This document shows, piece by piece, positions 7,758 to 14,189 of a stretch of 14,288 nt of DNA (its first letter is position 1; the number at the start of each line of letters is the position of its first letter). The DNA comes from Candidatus Altarchaeales archaeon A3 (GTDB lineage Archaea > Altiarchaeota > Altiarchaeia > Altiarchaeales > Altiarchaeaceae): positions 1 to 14,288 of the forward strand of contig MTER01000006.1 in the NCBI GenBank assembly GCA_002083985.1, in the 5' to 3' direction. The position numbers and the translations under genes were made by a program. The notes beneath the pieces were generated by a model, which saw nothing but the letters and a program-made list of their open reading frames with translations, made no database searches and had not been told where the DNA came from.

Positions 7758-7774
7758 TTTTATAAAATTTCACA

Positions 7775-8557
7775 ATGAAAATTTCTGAAAAATTTAAAGA
7801 GATAAAGGAAAAAGAAGGAAGATGCGCATTAATTGCTTATGTGTGTGCCGGAGACCCGAACTTTGAAAAGAGTAAAGAAATCGTCCGAATTTTAAAAAAT
7901 TATGCTGATATTATTGAACTGGGGCTGCCATTTTCCGACCCTATTGCCGACGGTCCGACCATACAGCAGGCAAGTGAGAGAGCGTTAAAGAGCGGAATGA
8001 ATACTGATGTTTATTTTAAATTTTGCTGCGAAGTTAAAGATGAAAGTATTCCCCTCGTGTGTATGACTTATTATAATTTACTTTATCATTACGGACTTGA
8101 AAAATTTGTTCTGCAGTGCAGCGTAAATGGAATTAAAGGAATTATTATTCCAGATCTGCCCGTTGAAGAAAGCGATGAATTATTAAATTTATGCGCTCAA
8201 CATGACATTGATTTAATATTCCTGATTGCACAAACATCAACAAAAGAAAGAATTAAAAAAATATCTGAAAAGGCAGGTGGATTTCTGTATTTAATTTCTG
8301 TTTTGGGAGTTACAGGGGCAAGAGAAAATTTAAATATTGAGCCGAAATTTATTGAGGATGTAAGGACTGTCTTAAAGGACATAAAAAAAGAAATTCCATT
8401 GGCACTTGGATTCGGAATCTCAAATGCAAACCACATAAATGCGATAAAAGACAAAGTTGACGGTGTAATTGTCGGAAGTGCAATAATAAACAAAACCGGT
8501 GATTTGAAAGGGATGGAAAATTTTGTCGGAGAGATGAGAAAAGCAACTGAAAAATAA
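7775..8557 (+). CDS. trpA: Tryptophan synthase alpha subunit
   Basis: Cleaves indole-3-glycerol phosphate to indole and glyceraldehyde-3-phosphate; indole passes to the beta subunit TrpB. The TIM-barrel protein is 260 residues, the usual length. The signature IELGLPFSDPIADGPTIQ contains the catalytic acids E48 and D59. Later blocks include GIIIPDLPVEE, the loop LISVLGVTGARE, and GFGISNANH with GVIVGSAI for phosphate binding. The ATG at 7775 gives a standard N-terminus. No other trp genes are in the window, so its partner trpB must be encoded elsewhere. Short tandem repeats sit directly upstream. Confidence 0.97.
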   Translation: MKISEKFKEIKEKEGRCALIAYVCAGDPNFEKSKEIVRILKNYADIIELGLPFSDPIADGPTIQQASERALKSGMNTDVYFKFCCEVKDESIPLVCMTYYNLLYHYGLEKFVLQCSVNGIKGIIIPDLPVEESDELLNLCAQHDIDLIFLIAQTSTKERIKKISEKAGGFLYLISVLGVTGARENLNIEPKFIEDVRTVLKDIKKEIPLALGFGISNANHINAIKDKVDGVIVGSAIINKTGDLKGMENFVGEMRKATEK

Positions 8558-8610
8558 AAAAATCGGAAGAAATTTAGAGAAAAATTTAGAGAAAAAGACA
8601 CATTTACTTT

Positions 8611-8726
8611 AAAATTTTGTAAACTACTCATCAACCTAAAAAATTACAGGTAAATTTTTGATTTTTTGTATTTTTTTTGAAATTTCCCCATATAAATTTC
8701 TTGCCCCCAAGTAGTTACAAAATTTT
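8611..8726. mobile_element. MITE-like element with about 17-bp inverted ends
   Basis: AAAATTTTGTAAACTACT at 8611-8628 is matched in inverted orientation by AGTAGTTACAAAATTTT at 8710-8726, differing by one indel. The 116-bp unit has no coding capacity. Its left half is repeated in inverted orientation at 63-118, which supports a dispersed element. The interior T runs (8654-8679) may also terminate trpA transcription. Confidence 0.5.
8654..8679 (+). terminator. Oligo-T tract downstream of trpA
   Basis: Runs of five, six and eight T's lie about 100 nt after the trpA stop on the coding strand. Such tracts act as archaeal terminators. No hairpin is needed or evident. It lies inside the MITE-like element, so the function may be incidental. 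Confidence 0.35.
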
Positions 8727-8840
8727 TAGAGAGTGTTTAACTATACTTCACAGATTGCGTATTTTTAAATTTCTAAAATCGTAATTGAGTTGTACCAGTA
8801 TTTTTCTGATGCTGACCCACTAAAATTGGGATAATTATTT

Positions 8841-8939
8841 ATGCTCCCCAACCTAACAAATTGAGATTTTTTAAATTTCTGAAATTATAATTATTTTAAA
8901 ATCAGGAGATTTTAAAATATCCTAACGATTTTCAAAATC
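8841..8939. repeat. 99-bp direct repeat, copy 1
   Basis: Matches 14190-14288 in the same orientation with 3 mismatches in 99 positions, beginning CTCCCCAACCT and ending in CCTAACGATTTTCAAAATC. The interior contains a perfect hairpin (ATTTTAAAATC at 8893-8903, GATTTTAAAAT at 8908-8918). Copy 2 is cut by the end of the window, so the true length may be greater. Together the two copies flank the macro/DarT-HD genes, the AIR-Nth fusion and the tRNA. Confidence 0.9.
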
Positions 8940-8957
8940 ATAAAGATTTTTAAAAGA

Positions 8958-9035
8958 CACGAACGAAGTGCGTGTAAGTGGGGTTATTTTCAAAACGCAG
9001 AGTTTTGAAAATATCCGAGCGTAAGCGAGGTTATG
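8958..9035 (+). repeat. Hairpin-linker repeat block
   Basis: A linker with CACGAACGAAGTGCGTG (8958-8974) is followed by a perfect hairpin with 11-bp arms (ATTTTCAAAAC at 8986-8996, GTTTTGAAAAT at 9002-9012), then the linker ATCCGAGCGTAAGCGAGGTT from 9013. The alternating design, AT palindrome then CCGA..GAGGT linker, matches the block at 9158-9250. Between the two, 9036-9157 is AT-rich with nothing I recognise. Function is unknown. Confidence 0.7.
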
Positions 9036-9157
9036 TTTCATTCAATAAAAACGCAATTTCTATAGTTGGGCAGTATATTTGTTTTTTACCAATATTTTTA
9101 TGAATAAGATGTTTGAAATTAAATTTATAATGTTCAATTTTAAGATTTATTTTAAGC

Positions 9158-9250
9158 ATTTTCAAATCAGAAGATTTGAAAATATCCGAGCATCAGCAAG
9201 GTGATTTAAAAATTTCAGAAATTTTTAAATCTCCGAACGAAGTGAGGTGA
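9158..9250 (+). repeat. Hairpin-linker repeat block with two hairpins
   Basis: Hairpin one has 11-bp arms (ATTTTCAAATC at 9158-9168, GATTTGAAAAT at 9173-9183). A 20-bp linker, ATCCGAGCATCAGCAAGGTG (9184-9203), follows. Hairpin two has perfect 12-bp arms (ATTTAAAAATTT at 9204-9215, AAATTTTTAAAT at 9219-9230). A second 20-bp linker, CTCCGAACGAAGTGAGGTGA, ends the block (9231-9250). The arms differ in sequence between hairpins while the linkers are similar, the reverse of a simple tandem repeat. Confidence 0.75.
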
Positions 9251-9296
9251 GATTTTTAAAATATCTCCTCCAAAATAATTAACCTAATTTAAAGGG

Positions 9297-9368
9297 GTGA
9301 GTACCAAGGAATTAAAAGATGAATTGAACAATTTGTGGGAAAGATTAAGAAACAAACCTATAAAATAA
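9297..9368 (+). CDS. Candidate 23-residue small protein
   Basis: A GTG-initiated frame just before the macrodomain gene encodes a charged, amphipathic-looking peptide starting MSTKELKDELNN, with LWERLRN near the end, and stops at TAA 9366. A GGGG run lies directly at its start and overlaps the codon, so the ribosome-binding signal is ambiguous. It could be a small component or leader of the module, or the tail of a lost gene, since the frame is closed upstream by TAA at 9285. I do not recognise it. Confidence 0.3.
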   Translation: MSTKELKDELNNLWERLRNKPIK

Positions 9369-9390
9369 AAAGTATAATTGGGGCATTAAA

Positions 9391-10128
9391 ATGTCATATA
9401 AAGAAATTAGTGGAAATATATTTAATTCAAAGGCAGACGCACTCGTGAATACTGTTAATTGTATAGGGGTTATGGGAAAAGGAATCGCATTGGAGTTTCG
9501 GAGACGTTATCCAAAAATGTTTATAGAATACCAGCGACTTTGTTTGAGCGGCGAACTTAAGCCAGGACAAATATTTTCATATCTGGCAGGAAAAACATGG
9601 ATTCTAAATTTTGCCATAAAAAATGACTGGAAACAACCATCAAAAATAGAATGGATAGATGAGTGTCTAAAAAAATTTCCTGATATTTATCACAAGACAG
9701 GTATTAAATCTGTTGCATTTCCATGGATGGGTGCAATGAATGGGGGCATACCTGTTGAAAAAATAAAAGAAATTACAAGAAAACATTTATCAAAACTCAT
9801 AGATATTGATATAGAAGTATATGATTTTGACCCTGATGTTCCTGATCCCCTGTTTGAAAAACTAAAAAATATCGCAAAAGTACAAACAACAGATATTGAA
9901 AAATTATCAAAAAAGACAGGTATTCAACATGGATGTATGGAGAAAATTATAAAAATAACAAGAGAAGAAAATATTAAGAGTTTGCATAGGTTAATAGAAT
10001 CAGGCGTTATAGGAAAGACCAATATTGAGAGATTATACTTTTTTTTGACAGATTCAGAGACAGATAGTAAGAATTTTTATTCTAAAGCACACCCTCCAAC
10101 CTTATCATCTTGGCAACAATATGGTTAA
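9391..10128 (+). CDS. DarG-like macrodomain protein (putative antitoxin)
   Basis: Residues 1-145 form a macrodomain of the DarG type: ISGNIFNSKADALVNTVNC is followed by GVMGKGIALEFRRRYP. Then come GELKPGQ, ILNFAIKNDW with K77 at the place of the DarG catalytic lysine, and PWMGAMNGG near the end. DarG macrodomains remove ADP-ribose from thymidine in DNA, reversing DarT. Residues about 150-245 form a short helical tail that I do not recognise and that is shorter than the DarT-binding C-terminal domain of typical DarG. The GGGG at about 9379-9382, 8 nt before the ATG, may be a ribosome-binding site. It overlaps the next gene by 8 bp, implying co-expression. By hand count ATA is used for Ile about as often as ATT, unlike trpA where ATT dominates, a mild sign of transfer. 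Confidence 0.85.
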   Translation: MSYKEISGNIFNSKADALVNTVNCIGVMGKGIALEFRRRYPKMFIEYQRLCLSGELKPGQIFSYLAGKTWILNFAIKNDWKQPSKIEWIDECLKKFPDIYHKTGIKSVAFPWMGAMNGGIPVEKIKEITRKHLSKLIDIDIEVYDFDPDVPDPLFEKLKNIAKVQTTDIEKLSKKTGIQHGCMEKIIKITREENIKSLHRLIESGVIGKTNIERLYFFLTDSETDSKNFYSKAHPPTLSSWQQYG

Positions 10129-11812
10129 ATTAGGAAAAGAACTATTGGATTTTTTGTCTTCTGATGATTTGAATGAAGTAAGAAAAGAACTTTATGGTTT
10201 ATTAAAGGAAGATAGTAGTAGCAGTAATGAAATTTATGTTTATTATTTGGTCCATCTGAAAAACTTGGTGGAAATTGTAAAATCCGGAGGAATTAAATGC
10301 AGGGATATGTCTAACATGATAACAGATCTTTCCGTGGAAGAAGTACAAAATAAGCGAAATAATATCATTTTACGATTAGCAAGAGATATTGCTCCAAATG
10401 AAGCAACAACTGATAAAAATGCACAAAACATTCCACCCTACGAAAAACCACTTTACGAAAAAATTAATAAAAAAATACACCAATGCGTTAATTTCTACTG
10501 GAACCCCCTAAATGATACATTTTATGCATTTCAGCGAAATGCTTTTTTATTAGAGGTAGATGATACTGATAATAAATATGGAATAGTTTGTGTTCTTGAG
10601 ATGAGATTAAAGGACTTTTTTGAAGATAGTAAAATCTATTGGACCACCAGCGAAAAAAATTTAGCGTCAGATAAGTTTGCAAGTTTTGCTAAAAGCAAAT
10701 ATGGTGAGTTTAATTGGAAAACTATATTTAGTGTTAAAGACAACAAAAATACAGATGGCGCAGGGTATAAAACAAACAATCAATTTCGTTCAGCAGAATT
10801 TGTTGTATTTTGCGAAAATTCTGAACAGGTAAATAAAAATAGTGATCCTATTCCCATAAGATTTATAAAAAGAATTTTAGTACATAATCAATCGCTTGAT
10901 AAAACGAAAGATAAATTGCGGTTGTATCCATCAGTTCAAAGATTAGTATTTCCTTTAGAAAGCTTAAAAGTATTTCATAGTAAAAAGATACTCTTAAATG
11001 CAGAAATAAATATGGTTCAAAAATTACTTGAATTAAAAGATTTAAATTTATCTGTGCAATTCATAGAAAATTTTTGTGAATTAATCAACACTTTTTCAAA
11101 ATTCAAAGAGTATCTTGGTTGTACCTTAACTGAAGAATATTTTTTCAAAAATAAAAATATAGCCCATAGCATACATGGGATTGGACACACTACAAGAGTG
11201 ATGTTTTGGGCGCATGTCTTATGCTTTTTGTTTGATATTGACAAACAAAAAGAAAAATCTGTTTTATATGCAGCATTTATCCATGACCTTGGTAGGAAAT
11301 CTAATGACTCTAATGAAGAACAAGGTTCTGATTCGGTAAAGAAGTATGAAAATTTTTTGAGAGAAAAAATCCCTCATGACTATATAGAAAGTTGTAAAAA
11401 TGCAGTTATTTACTCTTGTAAGAAGGATAGCAGATGCCCCGAGGAGTATAAAGATGATATGTGGAAAATACTAAAATATGCTGATGTGCTTGACAGAGGA
11501 CTATCTGATTCTCATAAAGGAATCTACTCAAATCAAAAAATACTGTCTGAAGGTTGTGATGTTGATTCTCTTATGTTGTCTTATCCACAAGAATTGAAAG
11601 AAAAAATAGCATGGCTGGCATACTATGTTGTTTCTATTACTCATTATACCAAATGGTCTGATGATTCATTTATGGATTTCAAGAAAGAAATTATAAAGAG
11701 TTTAAAAGCTATTTCAGGAAATAATATTTTAAGTCCGGATGAAAAAGAAACTGCTGATAAAATGCTTGGATATTTATCTACTGAAGAAATTTTCAAAAAT
11801 AAAAAGACATAA
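10121..11812 (+). CDS. DarT-like DNA ADP-ribosyltransferase fused to HD domain
   Basis: The 563-residue protein has two parts. Residues about 38-285 resemble DarT (DUF4433), the NAD-dependent toxin that ADP-ribosylates thymidine in single-stranded DNA: VYYLVHLKNLVEIVKSGGI near the N-terminus, R79 in EVQNKR, NFYWNPLNDTFYAFQR (VPFYF.PRSPMLYA in DarT), a NWKTI segment, and FRSAEFVVF with E226 at the place of the catalytic Glu. DarT's first NAD-contacting His is Tyr here (Y42). Residues about 345-510 are an HD phosphohydrolase domain with HGIGHTTRV (H352/H356), IHDLGR (H388-D389) and KYADVLDRG (D455), a complete metal-site set. DarT proteins are usually about 200-220 residues, so the HD half is an addition. 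It is translationally coupled to the macrodomain gene by an ATGGTTAA overlap. DarT identity is by motif, not by search. Confidence 0.8.
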   Translation: MVKLGKELLDFLSSDDLNEVRKELYGLLKEDSSSSNEIYVYYLVHLKNLVEIVKSGGIKCRDMSNMITDLSVEEVQNKRNNIILRLARDIAPNEATTDKNAQNIPPYEKPLYEKINKKIHQCVNFYWNPLNDTFYAFQRNAFLLEVDDTDNKYGIVCVLEMRLKDFFEDSKIYWTTSEKNLASDKFASFAKSKYGEFNWKTIFSVKDNKNTDGAGYKTNNQFRSAEFVVFCENSEQVNKNSDPIPIRFIKRILVHNQSLDKTKDKLRLYPSVQRLVFPLESLKVFHSKKILLNAEINMVQKLLELKDLNLSVQFIENFCELINTFSKFKEYLGCTLTEEYFFKNKNIAHSIHGIGHTTRVMFWAHVLCFLFDIDKQKEKSVLYAAFIHDLGRKSNDSNEEQGSDSVKKYENFLREKIPHDYIESCKNAVIYSCKKDSRCPEEYKDDMWKILKYADVLDRGLSDSHKGIYSNQKILSEGCDVDSLMLSYPQELKEKIAWLAYYVVSITHYTKWSDDSFMDFKKEIIKSLKAISGNNILSPDEKETADKMLGYLSTEEIFKNKKT

Positions 11813-11863
11813 TGAGATTGAAAAGAAAGGATATAAAAAAGTAATTTCTTTAAAAAAAATAAA

Positions 11864-13924
11864 ATGGATTTAGAAGGTTATTGCAGGCGTGAGTTAAAAA
11901 AAGGAAGAAGTGAAGAAAAAATTTTGAATGAAATCGCATCTTTAATTTTAAAGATAAAATTTAATGATGATGGAAGCAAAAACAATGACGCAAAATTACT
12001 TACAGAAGCGATTTTGGAAGAAGTAAAGAAAACAAACCGAAAAATTGATAATAAATTTCTCTGTGATTTATTAAATTTTCCAAAGTCAAATGTCAGTATG
12101 GGAGAAATCGGAGTCGGAAGCAGAGGTAAAGGTGACTTCTTTGTTCACGAAAAAATTTGTGGAATTGCCTCAAACAATATCAGCGGGAAATTTACAAATG
12201 TTGTTGTGGGTGCAAAAGAGCATGACGATGCAGGTATTGTAAATATAAGCGAAAATGTAGGAAAAAACGGAAATTTTGTTGTTGTTTCTGTAGACGGAAC
12301 ACACTCCCGCTTATCCGAATATCCTTTTATTGCCGGCTTTCATGTCGCAAGGGCATCATTAAGGGACATTTATGTTAAAGGAGCGAAACCGGTTGCATTG
12401 CTTGATGATTTACATTTGGCAGATGACGGTGATGTAGGACGACTATTTGATTTTATTGCAGGAATTTCTACGGTCAGCGAACTGGCAGATGTTCCCTTAG
12501 TTGCCGGCTCAACATTAAGAATTGGAGGAGATATGGTTATCGGAGAAAGAATGGTTTCCTGTGTCGGTGCGGTTGGAATTATAAACGCTCCAAATTTAAT
12601 AAAGGCGAGAAAAAATGTCCAAGTCGGAGATAAAATTTTAATGACTGGGGGAGCAGGTGGTGGGACAATAGCAACGACTGCAATTTATTCCGGAAATTTT
12701 GAGGTTGTTCTTGAGACGATGAACATCACATTCATAAAGGCGTGCAAAATTTTACATGAGAAAAATTTACTGCATAAGATTGATGCAATGCTTGATGTGA
12801 CAAACGGAGGGATAAGAGGGGATGCGTATGAGGTCTTAAATTTATTGAATAAAGAAAAAGACAGTGAAGGAACAAAAATAACAAATATTATTGAAATTTT
12901 AAAAAATGATTATGCAGAATTTTTTTACTCAAGCAAAGAACCCTTTAATGTCTTAATTTCAACGCTCCTATCCCAAAGAACAAAAGATGCCAAAACAAAA
13001 CATGCAGGCGAAAATTTATTTAAATTTATTTCAAAGCCGGAAGATGTTTTAAAGTGTGATTTGAGAGAAATAGAAAATGCAATAAAAGGTGTAAATTTTT
13101 ACAAGACAAAGGCAAAACGAATTGTTGAAATTTCAAAAATGTTAGTTGAAAAATACAACAGCAATGTTCCAGATAATGAAAATGACTTGTTAAAATTAAG
13201 CGGCGTCGGAAGAAAAACGGCTAATTGTGTTTTGGCGTTTGCGTTTGATATGCAGGCGATTCCCGTTGATACGCATGTTCATCGCATTTCAAATCGTATT
13301 GGAATAATAAAGACAAAAAGTCCTGCAGAGACGGAGAAAAAATTACAGGAAATTTTACCGCAGGACTATTGGAAAACAATTAATTACATATTTGTTCAGC
13401 ATGGACAGAATATTTGTAAGCCGTTAAAGCCAAATTGCGAAAAATGTAAAATTAAGGAATATTGTAATTACAATTCATTAAATAGGGCAAATAAGAATGT
13501 CTCTCTAAAATTTTACGGACCAAAAATCAAAAATTTAATAAACAAAAAGGTCTATGATATGCTTAAAAATTTAAATATTGATGAACTTGGCGTTTCTCTT
13601 GATTCGCTGATGCTTTTTGTTCCTCCCGAAAACTGCGGCGAAATTATTAAAATTTTAAGGAACGAGGGAATTGAAATTGATGAAATTGGAGAGGTTATAG
13701 AAAGTAAGACAGAAGGAAAAATTTTGCTGATAGACGAAAATAATAATGAAAAAGCAATTGAACCGTTGTTTAGAGAATCAGCTTATACAAAAATCAAAAA
13801 GATTGTCGGAGAGCAGACCCCTGAGAAATTTGAGGAAATGAAGAAAAATGTGAATAATGCCTATCAGGATGCCTTAAAAAAGAAACAGAAAATTTTAAAG
13901 TTTATTGCTCCTGCCGGGATTTGA
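11864..13924 (+). CDS. AIR-synthase-related protein with nested endonuclease III
   Basis: A 686-residue chimera. Residues 1-~330 and ~545-686 together make an archaeal AIR-synthase-related (PurM/HypE/SelD-like) protein: MGEIGVGSRGKGDFFVHEK (79-97), VDGTHSRLSEYPFIAGFH, DDLHLADDGD, AGSTLRIGGDMV, MTGGAGGGT (260-268), DVTNGGIRGDAYEV (311-324), then VSLKF, GVSLDSLMLF and EPLFRESAYT. The physiological substrate of this ATP-binding family is not established. Between the halves sits an endonuclease III-like DNA glycosylase (about 337-544). Removing it leaves about 478 residues, a normal size for the host family. The frame is open throughout and no start or stop separates the parts. The gene begins 51 bp after the DarT-HD gene, same strand. 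Its last codons overlap tRNA-Glu antisense, and the stop TGA (13922-13924) lies in the complement of the tRNA T arm. Confidence 0.9.
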   Translation: MDLEGYCRRELKKGRSEEKILNEIASLILKIKFNDDGSKNNDAKLLTEAILEEVKKTNRKIDNKFLCDLLNFPKSNVSMGEIGVGSRGKGDFFVHEKICGIASNNISGKFTNVVVGAKEHDDAGIVNISENVGKNGNFVVVSVDGTHSRLSEYPFIAGFHVARASLRDIYVKGAKPVALLDDLHLADDGDVGRLFDFIAGISTVSELADVPLVAGSTLRIGGDMVIGERMVSCVGAVGIINAPNLIKARKNVQVGDKILMTGGAGGGTIATTAIYSGNFEVVLETMNITFIKACKILHEKNLLHKIDAMLDVTNGGIRGDAYEVLNLLNKEKDSEGTKITNIIEILKNDYAEFFYSSKEPFNVLISTLLSQRTKDAKTKHAGENLFKFISKPEDVLKCDLREIENAIKGVNFYKTKAKRIVEISKMLVEKYNSNVPDNENDLLKLSGVGRKTANCVLAFAFDMQAIPVDTHVHRISNRIGIIKTKSPAETEKKLQEILPQDYWKTINYIFVQHGQNICKPLKPNCEKCKIKEYCNYNSLNRANKNVSLKFYGPKIKNLINKKVYDMLKNLNIDELGVSLDSLMLFVPPENCGEIIKILRNEGIEIDEIGEVIESKTEGKILLIDENNNEKAIEPLFRESAYTKIKKIVGEQTPEKFEEMKKNVNNAYQDALKKKQKILKFIAPAGI
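12872..13495 (+). other. nth: Nested endonuclease III (Nth) domain, residues ~337-544
   Basis: DNA glycosylase/AP lyase fold for oxidised pyrimidines. It opens with a helix and FNVLISTLLSQRTKDAKT, the usual Nth N-terminal signature. The helix-hairpin-helix reads LSGVGRKTANCVL with catalytic Lys K451; the catalytic Asp is D469 in VDTHVHRISNR. The iron-sulfur cluster ligands are C518-x6-C525-x2-C528-x5-C534, the canonical Nth spacing. Everything needed for activity is present, and the length of about 208 residues is that of a whole Nth. Boundaries are estimated to within about 10 residues. Confidence 0.9.
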
Positions 13925-13979
13925 ACCCGAGTCGTCGGATCGAAAGTCCGATATCCTGGCCGGGCTAGACTACAGGAGC
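13906..13979 (-). tRNA. tRNA-Glu (UUC anticodon)
   Basis: The 74-nt cloverleaf on the minus strand has acceptor GCTCCTG/CAGGAGC, D stem GTCT/GGAT with two wobbles, anticodon stem TCGGA/TCCGA with loop CTTTCGA, and T stem TCGGG/CCCGG with loop TTCAAAT. The discriminator base is A. The anticodon TTC (13944-13942) decodes GAA/GAG. No 3' CCA is encoded, so it must be added by the nucleotidyltransferase. No intron. The 3' 19 nt overlap the convergent AIR-Nth coding sequence. Confidence 0.96.
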
Positions 13980-14007
13980 AAAATTTAAACTCACAAATAA
14001 TTAGGTT

Positions 14008-14024
14008 TAGGAATATAAATAAAG
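14008..14024 (-). promoter_or_regulatory. Probable TATA box of the tRNA-Glu gene
   Basis: Minus-strand TTTATTTATATTCC is centred about 37 nt upstream of the mature tRNA 5' end. This is a suitable spacing for an archaeal TATA box with a short processed leader. Assigned by motif and position only. The rest of 14025-14189 shows no gene or clear structure. Confidence 0.5.
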
Positions 14025-14189
14025 TTAAGAAAAAATATGCCATCCCTCATTAGTGTATTTTAAATTTAAAATTGTTGATTAAATTTATCACCTATCTTTG
14101 AAAGTTATGGGGTTTTGACCTTGAAAATTATAAAATTGACATGGCAACAAAAAGACAATTTTAAAGATGTTTTTAGACATTTTTTAAAT

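Noticed and set aside
8197..8634. 145-codon minus-strand reading frame opposite trpA
   Set aside because: Its composition (Phe/Ser/Leu-rich) is that of a shadow of a well-supported gene, and it has no recognisable domain.
8740..8840. Minus-strand stretch reading NYPNFSGSASEKYWYNSIT, possible gene fragment
   Set aside because: About 30 codons, no start or family recognised; too short to support as a pseudogene.
12872..13495. Insertion in the AIR-synthase gene as an intein or homing endonuclease
   Set aside because: No N-terminal splicing Cys/Ser or C-terminal His-Asn motif at the junctions, and the inserted domain has the helix-hairpin-helix and iron-sulfur cluster of endonuclease III.
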